Origin: Candidatus Vogelbacteria bacterium
GTDB lineage: Bacteria; Patescibacteriota; Minisyncoccia; Phycocordibacterales; JACRKE01
Direction: 5' to 3'
DNA: 34,249 nucleotides
Assembly (NCBI GenBank): GCA_016215335.1
Contig: JACRKE010000020.1
Location: forward strand, 1-34,249
Part shown: positions 1-10,197 of the stretch, one piece after another
Layout: every line of letters starts with the position of its first letter
Position numbering within the stretch: position 1 is the first letter of the stretch
Notes under the pieces: generated by a model
The model's input: only the letters and a program-made list of their open reading frames with translations
Told to the model about the DNA's origin: nothing
The model's database searches: none
Program-made: the position numbers and the translations under genes

Positions 1-63
1 TTGTGTGTGATATATGTGACAATCTTTTGTAGGTTGGTTAGAATTTGTGGATACATGTGTGAA

Positions 64-92
64 AGAAAGGCACCCTCATCGGGTGCCTTTCT
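64..92 (-). terminator. Hairpin terminator, 12-bp perfect stem AGAAAGGCACCC-TCATC-GGGTGCCTTTCT
   Basis: Inverted repeat read directly; lies downstream of the small minus-strand ORF 131..316. Confidence 0.6.
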
Positions 93-130
93 AGTATGCG
101 TCAATTTTTGTTAAAAGTACATTTCGTAAT

Positions 131-316
131 TCACAGCGAGAAGGAGAGCCTCGGCTCCTTCTTGCCTGTCTCGACCTCCGCACAGTATTCTGCGGTAGAG
201 ACAACCAGAAGCATTGCACTCGCAACCACGCTGGCGTTCACAAGGCTCGCTTGTAGCGCGAGCCAAAGCATGGCCGTGGCGCTCGAGCAACCGTAGAGCC
301 AAATTCTCCAGTTCAA
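131..316 (-). CDS. Putative 61 aa hydrophobic small protein (TTG start)
   Basis: GAGGTG SD-like motif 4 nt before TTG; hydrophobic central segment; followed by terminator 64..92. No recognised family. Confidence 0.3.
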   Translation of the reverse strand: MNWRIWLYGCSSATAMLWLALQASLVNASVVASAMLLVVSTAEYCAEVETGKKEPRLSFSL

Positions 317-432
317 TAGACACCTCGATTCAGTTCCAGTTCCTGTTATAAAGGGCTGTTAGCCGGTCTAATAAAAGCATATAAGGTTGCTTTTGTCTAT
401 GGACGTTGTCCGACTAGTTCGGAAATCACTCA

Positions 433-474
433 GAAGACTGTCCTCGAATCTAAATGCGACAGAGGACAGTCTTC
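433..474. repeat. 13-bp perfect inverted repeat GAAGACTGTCCTC-N16-GAGGACAGTCTTC
   Basis: Read directly; intergenic, just after the DHH gene stop on the minus strand; no clear T-tract. Confidence 0.6.
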
Positions 475-529
475 ATGCGAGAGCAAATGCTTTCGTAGGG
501 CTTCATTCTAACGCATCTGTAAGAATGAA

Positions 530-1396
530 CTATTTGTAGAACTCAAGAATTGTTTTGAAGTCGTTCGGCGGAAGGGTGAAGGCGGAGGATCGTGGGTGGC
601 CTCCTCCACCTCTTTTTTGGGCTATTTCTGAAACGTCCACGGTTTCGTTTGAGCGAAGTGATACTACAATTTTGTCATGTCTACGTGACCAAATTATGGC
701 GACTGGATGAGTTGTGGCCGGATTGCCAGTTTTCTCGCTATAAATTCTTTTGGATGTGTGGTCTATGGTAACCGGTGAGTTTACAATTAGTGCCTTGTGT
801 CCGTCTATCATCCCCTCGGCGCCAATCTCAAGCAATTTTTTTACCCGCGCTTCTCTGTCACGCACAAGTATCTTGCCCGCATTTATTATATCTTTCTTTG
901 TTTTGGGGGTCTCGAGTCCTTTTGCGAATCTGTTCCATGCCTTAAACTCCATAGGGACTAAAGTTGAGTATTCCATAATTTCGTCGGTCGATCTCAATTT
1001 CCATTTCCATATGTCTATATCTTCGACATAAAGCAAAAGATTAGGAATTTTCTTTCCCGGATGAAAAAAGTTCCAGCTTAAAACCGCGCCGGAATGTTTC
1101 AGATCGAATATAGTGGTAGTAGCGAGCTTTACCCATTCAGCGCTTGATTTGTGGTGGTCTATTATGGTGAGAGAAACGGCTTCTCCCTTCAGTCTTTCTA
1201 TTACCTCAGGCCGGAAGCAAAGATCTAGAAGATAAACTCTTGATCCTCTCACGTTAATGTTCGGATCGTCATTGTGATTTGAGGGTATATATAGAGCACT
1301 CTCCCCCATTTTTTTCCACGCCGACCATGCCGCGCTGAAACCATCTGAACAATCCTTATGATAAAAAACGACTGCTTCTTTTTCTATGTTATTCAT
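530..1396 (-). CDS. DHH/DHHA1 family phosphoesterase
   Basis: N-terminal HKDCSDGFSAAW, IIDHHKSS (DHH motif), C-terminal GGGGHPRSSAF (DHHA1 glycine-rich motif). Confidence 0.85.
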   Translation of the reverse strand: MNNIEKEAVVFYHKDCSDGFSAAWSAWKKMGESALYIPSNHNDDPNINVRGSRVYLLDLCFRPEVIERLKGEAVSLTIIDHHKSSAEWVKLATTTIFDLKHSGAVLSWNFFHPGKKIPNLLLYVEDIDIWKWKLRSTDEIMEYSTLVPMEFKAWNRFAKGLETPKTKKDIINAGKILVRDREARVKKLLEIGAEGMIDGHKALIVNSPVTIDHTSKRIYSEKTGNPATTHPVAIIWSRRHDKIVVSLRSNETVDVSEIAQKRGGGGHPRSSAFTLPPNDFKTILEFYK

Positions 1397-1404
1397 ATTT
1401 ATGA

Positions 1405-2442
1405 TTATAAAAATGGTTGGAGCAAATCAAGAAGGAAAAGCAGTGGACTATGATACCAACGAAGTCTCCAGTTCAACTCTTCAAGCGACCTTGAATCCGC
1501 TTTCCACATATCAATTATTTTTTGTAGATCGTTTATCATGCGCGTGTCACTGAACACAGCGCCTATTTCGGTGTTGTGGTCGAAACTCTGCGCATCAATG
1601 TTCGGAGAACCTATCATGCCCTGTTTATTGTCGATGAGTAATGCCTTAGCGTGCATCATTTGGCGCGTAAAGAAAAATTTCATCCTAGAATTTGCGTATC
1701 TAAGGGCATTTAAATGATTGGCAGTATTTCCAATTTTAGGATCGGTATTTTCTGGAAGTATTATAGAGATATTAACTCCTCTCTTCGCGGCGTTTTTAAG
1801 CGCCTTTAAAAGCCACGGGTGAGGGATAAAATATGGCGTGACAATCACGATCTCTTTTTCCGCTCCAAGAATACTTTCTTCATAGTGCTTTTTCAAATTA
1901 AAGCTTCCAAGCACGGGCCAGTGTTCAAGGATCCATATTCTTGTTTTTGAAATGGGGTCAGGTAATTTTTCCTTGTCAATAATATACGAGTCGGTTCCAC
2001 CGCATAATGAATATGATTTTGCAAATGTTTTGACGAAACTGGCCACCAACTTGCCGGATACTCTCATGTGCAGGTCAAGCCACTTCAGATAATGCTTGCC
2101 GATATTCACTCCTCCGAAAAAGGCAATTTTCTCATCCACTATGAGTAATTTTCTATGTATGCGTCTGAACCATCTGGTAAAGAAAAGAATCTCTCCACCG
2201 GCCTCGCGCAAAGATTCAACATCTTTCGCGGGCAGACTGTAGCTCCCGAGGCCGTCCAGTATTAAAACCACTTTTACGCCTAGTCTTGCCTTGGAGATCA
2301 AATCAGCCATAAAACTCTTGGCCGGAATTGCATCGTCTATAAAAATATAGCTTTCAAAAAGAATTGATCTCGTAGCTTTGCCTATCGAATCAAGCATTGC
2401 ATTCATGGCGCTCTCCGATGTTGAGTAAAGTCTGTGTTTCAT
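1405..2442 (-). CDS. Phospholipase D-like / cardiolipin synthase family protein
   Basis: Two HKD motifs: HRKLLIVDEKIAFFGGVNIG and HAKALLIDNKQGMIGSPNID. Confidence 0.9.
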   Translation of the reverse strand: MKHRLYSTSESAMNAMLDSIGKATRSILFESYIFIDDAIPAKSFMADLISKARLGVKVVLILDGLGSYSLPAKDVESLREAGGEILFFTRWFRRIHRKLLIVDEKIAFFGGVNIGKHYLKWLDLHMRVSGKLVASFVKTFAKSYSLCGGTDSYIIDKEKLPDPISKTRIWILEHWPVLGSFNLKKHYEESILGAEKEIVIVTPYFIPHPWLLKALKNAAKRGVNISIILPENTDPKIGNTANHLNALRYANSRMKFFFTRQMMHAKALLIDNKQGMIGSPNIDAQSFDHNTEIGAVFSDTRMINDLQKIIDMWKADSRSLEELNWRLRWYHSPLLFLLDLLQPFL

Positions 2443-3122
2443 TGAAGTAACCTAGCAACACGATTCAAAATGATTTCAGCAAATTTCTTGTGTTCATCTC
2501 TCGCGTACTCCTTCTCGTAAGATCCACCAAGCTCTTCAAAATTAAATGGCTTGCCCACTATAGCGCTTACAGGATGATCTGCTCCCTCTGATTCAATGGG
2601 CCTTACTCGCTTTGTGTATTTAAATCCGATCGGCAGAATTGTCGCTCGACTTCTCCACGCCAAATAAGATACGCCCGATCTTGCGGGATTTAACAACTGA
2701 TTGCTTCTGTTGATCTGCCCTTCCGGAAATATGGCGACAGTCAATTTATGGGCCAGAAAATTGATGTGGCTTGGCAAGGCTTTCTCGTAATTTCGCGTGC
2801 GCAGTATCGCCGGATATGTGCCGAAAAGCCTGAAGAACCAGCTGTCGGTAATGTATTTAAGTCTGCCTATTTCGGTGTACTCTTCGCGCTTTAAGGCTAC
2901 GAAATGCACAGGAATGAAATGTGAGAAAAGCGGGAAAGCACCTACCGCGTATATGGGATCAAGCACCGTCGTGTGATTGCTTACGATTATAAGCGGTTTG
3001 TCCTTCGGAATTTTATCGATATTCTCTCCTCCTATCACTTGATAGCCGACATACCAAAGGTAGAAGCGTATAGGTACGAAAAAAAGGCGCTGAAGGAAAG
3101 ACGCAATGTATTTACGCATCAA
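2439..3122 (-). CDS. plsC: 1-acyl-sn-glycerol-3-phosphate acyltransferase (PlsC-like)
   Basis: NHTTVLD (NHx4D-type) and FPEGQINRS motifs; ATGA overlap with the PLD gene. Confidence 0.85.
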   Translation of the reverse strand: MMRKYIASFLQRLFFVPIRFYLWYVGYQVIGGENIDKIPKDKPLIIVSNHTTVLDPIYAVGAFPLFSHFIPVHFVALKREEYTEIGRLKYITDSWFFRLFGTYPAILRTRNYEKALPSHINFLAHKLTVAIFPEGQINRSNQLLNPARSGVSYLAWRSRATILPIGFKYTKRVRPIESEGADHPVSAIVGKPFNFEELGGSYEKEYARDEHKKFAEIILNRVARLLQ

Positions 3123-3163
3123 TATACAATACCATTAAATCCTTGAGTCGTCATTAGAGATGC

Positions 3164-4237
3164 TTATAGGCCTTCTTTCTTGAGTTCATCCACCAGAGAC
3201 TCGGCCTTCCTTGAAAGTTTGTTCGGAATCTTAACGATTATCTTTGCAAGCAAATCTCCACGTCTTTCCTCTGATGGTACGCCTCGTCCTTTTATTCTCA
3301 GGAACTCTCCGCTTGAGATACCCTTTGGAATTGTAAGTTTTATTTCTCCATCAAGCGTGCTTATTTTGTACTCTGCTCCGGTGAGCGCATCGGTAAGCTT
3401 CACCTCCAAGTCCATTACAAGATTATCACCTTCGCGCTTGAATATTTTGCTTTTTTCAACATGGACTTTTACGTATAGATCTCCCGGAACCCCCCTCGGA
3501 GCAGCCTCTCCCATGCCTGTAAGACGTATCATCTCACCATCTTGTATACCTGACGGGACCTTGATTTTGACCTCCTCCGACTTCCTTACAACTCCGAGAC
3601 CCTTGCATTCTCTGCACTGTTCTTCTGCTATTTCTCCCTTGCCGAGGCAGGTTTCGCATTCGTGTTCGGAGGTGAATGCTCCGAGAAATGATCGCCTGGT
3701 TTCTCTAAGACGACCCTTTCCGCCGCAGTTTGAACATTTTTTCAATTTACTACCAGGTTTGGCACCACTACCGTGGCAATTAGTACAGGCACTGAGTTTT
3801 GTCAAAAGTACGCTCCTGCCAGCACCAAAGATAGAATCTGAAAAGGTTAATTGTATATCAATTGATATGTCCCTGCCTCTCATTTTTCCCCTATTGCCCC
3901 TTGCGCCACCTCCGAAGAAATCAGAAAAAATGTCCCCGAGGTCAACTGATTCAAAGCCTCCCTGACCGAAGTTAGAGAAATCGAATCCGTTAAAGTCATG
4001 TCCTTGCGAATCCTGTCCACCACCTCCAGAAAACACTTGTCCGTAGGTATCGTACTCCTTTCTCTTGCCTGAATCGGATAGAATCTGGTAAGCCTCGTTT
4101 ATCTCCTTGAATTTTTTTTCGTCTCCTCCTGATTTGTCAGGATGATATTTCATGGCAAGTTTTCTGAACGCCTTTTTGATATCATCAGTTGAGGCGCTTT
4201 TCTCAATGCCTAATATTTCATAGTAATTTTTGGCCAT
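3164..4237 (-). CDS. dnaJ: Chaperone protein DnaJ
   Basis: J domain with HPD (KYHPDKSGG), G/F region, CxxCxGxG zinc-finger repeats. Confidence 0.97.
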   Translation of the reverse strand: MAKNYYEILGIEKSASTDDIKKAFRKLAMKYHPDKSGGDEKKFKEINEAYQILSDSGKRKEYDTYGQVFSGGGGQDSQGHDFNGFDFSNFGQGGFESVDLGDIFSDFFGGGARGNRGKMRGRDISIDIQLTFSDSIFGAGRSVLLTKLSACTNCHGSGAKPGSKLKKCSNCGGKGRLRETRRSFLGAFTSEHECETCLGKGEIAEEQCRECKGLGVVRKSEEVKIKVPSGIQDGEMIRLTGMGEAAPRGVPGDLYVKVHVEKSKIFKREGDNLVMDLEVKLTDALTGAEYKISTLDGEIKLTIPKGISSGEFLRIKGRGVPSEERRGDLLAKIIVKIPNKLSRKAESLVDELKKEGL

Positions 4238-4240
4238 AGG

Positions 4241-6130
4241 TTATTTGCCTTCTTCGAACTTTGCATCGTGAACAGTACCTTCTCCTCCGTCTTCTTTTTT
4301 GTCTTCTGGTTTAACTTCTTCTTGCTTAACATTTTTCATCATCTCTTCTCCGATCTTTTGCATTGCATTTGCAAGGTCTTCTGTCGCTCTTTTAATCTCA
4401 TCATGACTATTGCTCCCCTTTATTTTATTTAGGGTATCAATCTTTTCCGTCACAAGAGATTTGACTCCATCACTTATCTTACCTTCAGCATCCTTAAGGG
4501 CCTTCTCCGCGGTGTGAATTGTGTGATCCGCCATATTCCTGACCTCCGCTTCCTCTTTCTTTTTCTTGTCTTCTTCCGCGTGGATATCAGCTTCTTTTTT
4601 CATCTTTTCGATATCAGCTTCAGATAGTCCGCCACGAGCTTCAATCTTTATAGACTGGCTTTTTCCTGTCGACTTGTCTTTTGCACTAACATTAAGAATT
4701 CCGTTTACATTCACATCAAATGTCACTTCAACCTGTGGCAGACCTCTCGGAGCCGGTGGAATGCCTTCCAGAGTGAATCGGCCCAGAGTTTTGTTGTCTC
4801 CGACCATTGGTCTTTCTCCCTGCACTACGTGAATCTCTACAGACGTTTGATTGTCCGCAGCGGTTGAGAATACTTGAGATCTTGATACCGGGATTGTGGT
4901 ATTTCGTTCTATTATCTTTGTGGCAACTCCACCTAGAGTCTCAATGCCAAGCGACAATGGCAAAACGTCCAGCAAGAGCACATCTTTTACGTCTCCCTGA
5001 AGGATTCCAGCTTGCAAAGCCGCGCCGAGTGCGACTACCTCGTCCGGATTTATGCTTCGATTCGGTTCTTTGCCAAAAAGCTTCTTAACCGCTTCCACTA
5101 TCGCAGGCATTCTCGTTTGTCCACCGACCATTATTACTTCATCTATATCCTTGATGGCAATCTTCGAAGCTTCTATCGCACGCTTAGTTATCTCAATAGA
5201 GCGATCCACATACTCTTGGGCCAGGTCCTCGAGTGTTGCTCGCTTCATTTTCATAAGAAGATGTTTCGGGCCGTTCGCGTCGGAGCTTACAAACGGGATG
5301 TTAATTTCAGACTCTATGGTGGTAGACAGCTCGTGTTTGGTCTTTTCCGCCGCTTCCTTCAGTCTTTGTAGCGCCAGTGAATCTGCTGTAATATCTATCC
5401 CCGATTCTTTTTTGAATTCGTTCGCTATCCAATGAATTATTTTTTGATCAATGTCTTCACCGCCCATATGGCTATCGCCATCAGTAGATTTAACTTCAAT
5501 AACATCGTCTCCAATCTCAAGTATCGATATGTCAAATGTTCCGCCACCGAAATCGTATACTGCGATCTTTTCGTTTTTCTTCTTGTTGAATCCATACGCT
5601 AATGCCGCAGCCGTTGGTTCGTTGATTATTCTTTTTACGCTAAATCCTGCTATTTCACCTGCATCCTTAGTGGCTTGCCTTTGAGAGTCGTTAAAGTACG
5701 CAGGTACTGTTATAACAGCCTCAGTGATTGTCTCACCGAGTTTTGCTTCGGCGTCTTTCTTTAATTTCTGTAGTACCATTGCAGAAATCTCTTCCGGTCT
5801 GTAGTATTTGTCACTCATGAGAACCTTCACTTCACCATTGTCCGCTTTGTCTAGAACGAAGGGAGCATTTTTTTTGTCTCTTTGTACTTCCGTATCATCG
5901 TACCTGTGGCCCATTACTCTCTTGATGCCATAGATGGTATTCTTCGGATTCGTTATAGCCTGTCTTTTGGCAAGCAAGCCCGCAAGCCTCTCTCCGCTTT
6001 TTGAGACTGCAACTATTGATGGAGTGGTTCTGACTCCCTCTATGTTCTCTATGATTCTCGGCTCACCACCTTCTACGATGGCCATTGCCGAATAAGTTGT
6101 TCCCAGATCGATCCCCAATATTTTACTCAT
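4241..6130 (-). CDS. dnaK: Chaperone protein DnaK (Hsp70)
   Basis: [49 protein letters not shown]; syntenic with grpE and dnaJ. Confidence 0.98.
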   Translation of the reverse strand: MSKILGIDLGTTYSAMAIVEGGEPRIIENIEGVRTTPSIVAVSKSGERLAGLLAKRQAITNPKNTIYGIKRVMGHRYDDTEVQRDKKNAPFVLDKADNGEVKVLMSDKYYRPEEISAMVLQKLKKDAEAKLGETITEAVITVPAYFNDSQRQATKDAGEIAGFSVKRIINEPTAAALAYGFNKKKNEKIAVYDFGGGTFDISILEIGDDVIEVKSTDGDSHMGGEDIDQKIIHWIANEFKKESGIDITADSLALQRLKEAAEKTKHELSTTIESEINIPFVSSDANGPKHLLMKMKRATLEDLAQEYVDRSIEITKRAIEASKIAIKDIDEVIMVGGQTRMPAIVEAVKKLFGKEPNRSINPDEVVALGAALQAGILQGDVKDVLLLDVLPLSLGIETLGGVATKIIERNTTIPVSRSQVFSTAADNQTSVEIHVVQGERPMVGDNKTLGRFTLEGIPPAPRGLPQVEVTFDVNVNGILNVSAKDKSTGKSQSIKIEARGGLSEADIEKMKKEADIHAEEDKKKKEEAEVRNMADHTIHTAEKALKDAEGKISDGVKSLVTEKIDTLNKIKGSNSHDEIKRATEDLANAMQKIGEEMMKNVKQEEVKPEDKKEDGGEGTVHDAKFEEGK

Positions 6131-6145
6131 AGTTTTGTATTGTTA

Positions 6146-6739
6146 TTATTTTTTAAGATGCCATATTATAACTTTTGCAGGTCTTACAATTCTACCATTC
6201 AACGTGAATCCTTTGGAAGTGATGCTTTCCACGGTATCATCCTGTCTTGTATCTTCCGTTTCCCTTACTCCCACTGATTCATGAATCGTCGAGTCGAATT
6301 TGTCACCGATATTGCCAATTTCTTTAACTCCGTTGTTCTGTAAAATATTCATCAGTTCGGAATAGATGTACTCAACTCCAATTCGCCAATTTTTATCTAC
6401 TTTTTCCCAAGTTTCTTTATTGGCAAATGCTCTATCAAAATTATCAACAATACGAAGCAATTCTACTATAAGGTCTGTTTTCGCGTATTTAACAAGTTCC
6501 AAACGTAGCTTCTCTTCGTCGCGTCTCGCGTTCACAAAATCCGCTTTTGCCCGTTGCCACCCATCCAAATACTCCTGCTTGAGAACTTCGCATGCCTTGA
6601 GCTTATCCTCAAGTGAGATTGTGGGATTTGTCTCTATTGTCGAATTATCTTTTCCGCAATTGCAATTTTGATCCTGCTTGCAAGACGGACACTTTTTGTC
6701 GCTGCCGTCCTCACTTTTTTTGTTGTTTAAATTGCTCAT
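6146..6739 (-). CDS. grpE: Nucleotide exchange factor GrpE with Cys-rich N-terminus
   Basis: LLRIVDNFDRAF, C-terminal GFTLNGRIVRPAKVIIW; synteny with dnaK/dnaJ. Confidence 0.93.
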   Translation of the reverse strand: MSNLNNKKSEDGSDKKCPSCKQDQNCNCGKDNSTIETNPTISLEDKLKACEVLKQEYLDGWQRAKADFVNARRDEEKLRLELVKYAKTDLIVELLRIVDNFDRAFANKETWEKVDKNWRIGVEYIYSELMNILQNNGVKEIGNIGDKFDSTIHESVGVRETEDTRQDDTVESITSKGFTLNGRIVRPAKVIIWHLKK

Positions 6740-6779
6740 TTACAAAAAAAAGTTTACTACTAATGGTAAACAACTTGCT

Positions 6780-6808
6780 ATTATACTCTATACAAGCAAG
6801 ACACGCAA
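6780..6808 (-). promoter_or_regulatory. Sigma70-type promoter upstream of grpE-dnaK-dnaJ
   Basis: Minus strand TTGCGT - 17 nt - TATAAT. Confidence 0.65.
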
Positions 6809-6853
6809 ATGGCCTCGCCTAGCCTGTCTTCTGTGGCTATGGCGAGGCCATTT
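6807..6853 (-). terminator. Long hairpin between rpsI and grpE
   Basis: 13-bp perfect stem AAATGGCCTCGCC/GGCGAGGCCATTT plus inner TAGCC/GGCTA. Confidence 0.6.
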
Positions 6854-6869
6854 GACCTCAGCATATTAT

Positions 6870-7301
6870 TTAGCGCTTACTCCATTGGGGTGCTTTTCGC
6901 GCCTTTTTAAGTCCAAATTTGCGTCTTTCCTTCGCTCTTGAGTCACGTCTTAAGAATTTGGCTGACTTAAGAGGCTTTCGCAGTCCTTCATCCGCTTTTG
7001 ATAGAGCCCTTGCAATACCATGTCTAACGGCTTCAGCCTGAGACATCATTCCACCACCTCTTACGTGTATTGAAATTTCATAATTCTCGCTCGGCGTAGC
7101 CGTTTTGAGCGGTGCTTGAATTATTGTTCTTGCCGCCTCTGTTGGAAAGTACTCTTGAATTGATCTGTCGTTACACTTATATGTACTATTTTTTGCTGCA
7201 CTTATTCTCACTCGTGCGACTGACGTTTTCCTTCTTCCTGTTGCTTCCACGTATGATACGGATTTTACCGCCGTTTTCTTTGTTTTAATTTCTGTCGACA
7301 T
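6870..7301 (-). CDS. rpsI: 30S ribosomal protein S9
   Basis: ATGRRKTSVARVRI, C-terminal DSRAKERRKFGLKKARKAPQWSKR; start taken at MSTEIK (ORF extends to 7325). Confidence 0.96.
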   Translation of the reverse strand: MSTEIKTKKTAVKSVSYVEATGRRKTSVARVRISAAKNSTYKCNDRSIQEYFPTEAARTIIQAPLKTATPSENYEISIHVRGGGMMSQAEAVRHGIARALSKADEGLRKPLKSAKFLRRDSRAKERRKFGLKKARKAPQWSKR

Positions 7302-7305
7302 AATT

Positions 7306-7659
7306 TTAATCTGTGATCCTAACATTCTTTAGCATTTTTGCTCTTAGTTTATTTGCTGGCAGCATGCCTCTTATCGCTTTCATCAAAACGTCTCCGTGTC
7401 CCTTCTTTTCAATAATCTGAGCCTGTGAGAGCTCAATTTTACCACCAGGAAATCCTGTGTACCTTGTGTAAACTTTTTTTGTTAGTTTTTGACCAGTCGA
7501 AATTAATTTACTGGCATTTGTAATGTGAACGATTCCTGGTTGAAGCTTATTTTTTGCATATGCCGGGTTATTCTTTCCCATTAAAACAAAAGCCGCTTCA
7601 CTCGCAATTCTTCCAAGACTCTTTGATTTTGCATCTATAATGTACATGTATTTATACAA
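7306..7659 (-). CDS. rplM: 50S ribosomal protein L13 (true start possibly 7646)
   Basis: IIDAKSKSLGRIASEAAFVLMGKN, YTGFPGG, IRGMLPANKL. Confidence 0.95.
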   Translation of the reverse strand: MYKYMYIIDAKSKSLGRIASEAAFVLMGKNNPAYAKNKLQPGIVHITNASKLISTGQKLTKKVYTRYTGFPGGKIELSQAQIIEKKGHGDVLMKAIRGMLPANKLRAKMLKNVRITD

Positions 7660-7999
7660 ATTCTATTACAGCCATGGGGCTCCCGTCCTCCATTCGATCT
7701 TGCAGTTTTACAATGCGTGTATAGCCCCCTGCTCTGTCAGCGTATTTTTCCGCACATTTGCTCACAGTAGACGCCCTTTGTACTGTACCAAGATTTTTTA
7801 CAAGAAACCGCTTAGATGTTAGCGTATTTTTCTTTCCAATGGTAATCATTTTTTCTATGAACGGTCGGAGTTCTTTTGCTTTTGCTACTGTTGTCATTAT
7901 TTTGCCATGAGTCGCGATTGCTTCTGCGAGCGATCTTAATAGAGCTCGGCGCTGACCCGTTTCTCTACTGAATTTTCTTACTGAATTGTGGTGTCTCAT
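7652..7999 (-). CDS. rplQ: 50S ribosomal protein L17
   Basis: MRHHNSVRKFSRETGQRRALLRSLAEAIATHGKI, GGYTRIVKLQDRMEDGSPMAVIEFV. Confidence 0.96.
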   Translation of the reverse strand: MRHHNSVRKFSRETGQRRALLRSLAEAIATHGKIMTTVAKAKELRPFIEKMITIGKKNTLTSKRFLVKNLGTVQRASTVSKCAEKYADRAGGYTRIVKLQDRMEDGSPMAVIEFV

Positions 8000-8041
8000 G
8001 GCTTTGTTTGGATAGTATGAGTATCTAGTATAGGCGACAAA

Positions 8042-9025
8042 TTACTTTAGTAAAATACCAAAATTTGAGAGCGCTCTTTTGATTTCCGAGATTCCCTTTT
8101 CCCCAAGGCCTGGAATATTCAGTAGATCCTCCTCTCTTTTTCTGGCTAATCCTCCTATCGTTCTTATGCTCGCTTGCGACAATGCATTCATTGTCCTGGC
8201 CGACAGATTAACATCTTCAATTCTTGTCTTGAGCACATCTTCATCAGTTCCTTGACTTGGATTAGACACAACCACATGTTCTTCCGTTTCATCCATTGAT
8301 TCCTGGGGTTTTGCCTCGAGTATGTGATCTTCTTCCTGAAAACCAATAATGGCCTTGAGTTGATTTATCATTATCTCAATCGATCTCTCCAGTGCATCCT
8401 TTGGAGTAATCATTCCGTCTGTTTCCACAAAGATTCGTAGTCTGTTGTAATCAGTTCTGTCTCCTACGCGCATGAGTTCGACTTCGTAGTTGGCGCGTCT
8501 GATTGGGGTAAATATTGCGTCCAGAACTATAGTGCCGATTTCCACCTTGTCCCTGTGGAGCATCTCCTTTGAAACATACCCTAGACCACGCTCTACCGTC
8601 ATCTCTATGGAGAGGGCTGCGTTTTTGTCTGTGAGTGTTGCAATGTGTTGATCTGGATTACAGACTTCTAATTGCCCAGGGGCCTTAATATTCATTGCGG
8701 TTATAGCTCCAACTCCTCTTGCGTCGATGAAAACTTTTTGAGCCTCATTGGTTGCCATTTTGAAACGAACCTTTTTAAGATTAAGTAGTATTGTGATTAC
8801 ATCCTCACTCACGCCTTCCATAGTGGAAAATTCGTGCTGTACACCAGCAATATTTACCGACGTTATCGCAGCACCAGGCAAGGATGACAAAATAATTCTG
8901 CGAAGAGAATTACCTAAGGTGTGACCATACCCTGGGTAAAGACCGTCAATTTCGTAGACACCTTTTGTATCGGTTTCTGAAATAACTTTTGGCTTAGATG
9001 GCAATAAAATATTTTGGTCAGACAT
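8042..9025 (-). CDS. rpoA: DNA-directed RNA polymerase subunit alpha
   Basis: PGYGHTLGNSLRRIILSSLPGAAITSV; C-terminal alpha-CTD (LSARTMNALSQASIRTIGGL). Confidence 0.98.
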   Translation of the reverse strand: MSDQNILLPSKPKVISETDTKGVYEIDGLYPGYGHTLGNSLRRIILSSLPGAAITSVNIAGVQHEFSTMEGVSEDVITILLNLKKVRFKMATNEAQKVFIDARGVGAITAMNIKAPGQLEVCNPDQHIATLTDKNAALSIEMTVERGLGYVSKEMLHRDKVEIGTIVLDAIFTPIRRANYEVELMRVGDRTDYNRLRIFVETDGMITPKDALERSIEIMINQLKAIIGFQEEDHILEAKPQESMDETEEHVVVSNPSQGTDEDVLKTRIEDVNLSARTMNALSQASIRTIGGLARKREEDLLNIPGLGEKGISEIKRALSNFGILLK

Positions 9026-9049
9026 ATATGTATTAAAATTATTAAAAAA

Positions 9050-9664
9050 TTAAGCTCTACTATATAGTTCAATCACCGAATTGAAATTCAGGTTTGAGTC
9101 GTTCTTCATGTTTATCGGTGACATACCAACTTTTCCTGTACACTTCACGTTATCAACAACTAACCACTCGGGTGCCTTGTAATTTTTAAGCTTTAGTTCT
9201 AAATCTCTAAACAAAGTTTTGGTTTTTGACGCGTCCCGAATGGTGATTTCATCCCCCGGCTTTATCTGATGAGAAGGTATGCTTATTTTGACACCATTTA
9301 CTCTTATGTGGCCATGAGAGACCATCTGTCTTGCAGCTGCTCTTGAAATTGTAAGACCAATTCTGTAAACAACATTATCGAGCCTGCTTTCAAGTTGAGT
9401 ATAGAGGCCCTGTGCCGGATTTGTCCTGCTGTGCTTACGTGCATTGTCCACGTATTTAACAAATTGTTTTTCCAAAACTCCATATGAGTAACGCACTTTT
9501 TGCTTGTCTAAAAACTGTTGACCGTATTCAGTCTTTTGAGTAAATTTTCTCTTTCCAGTTGTCACTTTTCTGCCTGCGCGAAGAGCATATTTCTGTGTCT
9601 GAGTTTTCGGAAATAGCTTCTCGCCAAGTCTTCTGGATAATTTGTATTGTGGTTTGCGTAGCAT
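9050..9664 (-). CDS. rpsD: 30S ribosomal protein S4
   Basis: LESRLDNVVYRIGLTISRAAARQMVSHGHIRVNG S4 domain. Confidence 0.97.
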   Translation of the reverse strand: MLRKPQYKLSRRLGEKLFPKTQTQKYALRAGRKVTTGKRKFTQKTEYGQQFLDKQKVRYSYGVLEKQFVKYVDNARKHSRTNPAQGLYTQLESRLDNVVYRIGLTISRAAARQMVSHGHIRVNGVKISIPSHQIKPGDEITIRDASKTKTLFRDLELKLKNYKAPEWLVVDNVKCTGKVGMSPINMKNDSNLNFNSVIELYSRA

Positions 9665-9677
9665 TTTATTGACTTAT

Positions 9678-10109
9678 TTATACTCTGCGAGGCTTCTTCG
9701 GTTTTGGACCATTATGAGGAATGGGTGTTGTGTCCTTGATTGAGTTTATGTTTATTCCTCTTGAAGTGAAAGCGCGAATTCCAGATTCTCTACCTGAACC
9801 AATGCCTTTCACGACCACGTCAACTTCCTTAATACCAATTTGTTCTGCTTTCTCGGCCAATAATTCGCCTACTTTTGCAGCTGCAAAAGGAGTACCTTTT
9901 TTAGCTCCCTTGAAGCCGAGCGCTCCACTCGATGAAAACATAAGAGCATTTCCGTCCGGATCAGTAACAAGAAGTTTTGTATTGTTAAAAGTTGATTGAA
10001 CATGTAAAATAGCAGAGTTTACCCTAACGCGGGAACCCTTAGAAGCATTAGAGCTCGCTACTCCACTTACTTCTTGTTCTGATTTGGTTATTATTCTTTT
10101 CTTACCCAT
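9678..10109 (-). CDS. rpsK: 30S ribosomal protein S11
   Basis: HVQSTFNNTKLLVTDPDGNALMFSSSGALGFKGAKKGTPFAA, DTTPIPHNGPKPKKPRRV. Confidence 0.97.
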   Translation of the reverse strand: MGKKRIITKSEQEVSGVASSNASKGSRVRVNSAILHVQSTFNNTKLLVTDPDGNALMFSSSGALGFKGAKKGTPFAAAKVGELLAEKAEQIGIKEVDVVVKGIGSGRESGIRAFTSRGININSIKDTTPIPHNGPKPKKPRRV

Positions 10110-10197
10110 TGGTATTTCAGTGTCCAGAGCTTAGATTTGAGAACTCCAGATAAATGCTCTGATATTCTGTGTTCCTAAGTCTGTTGTCTTATAATTT

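Noticed and set aside
3180-3965. 261 aa plus-strand ORF
   Set aside because: Antisense to dnaJ; low-complexity Ser/Pro/Leu composition typical of shadow ORFs. The same reasoning applies to other plus-strand ORFs opposite clear CDSs.
6740-6870. CIRCE element at the heat-shock operon
   Set aside because: No TTAGCACTC/GAGTGCTAA sequence found; only an unrelated GTTTAC palindrome.
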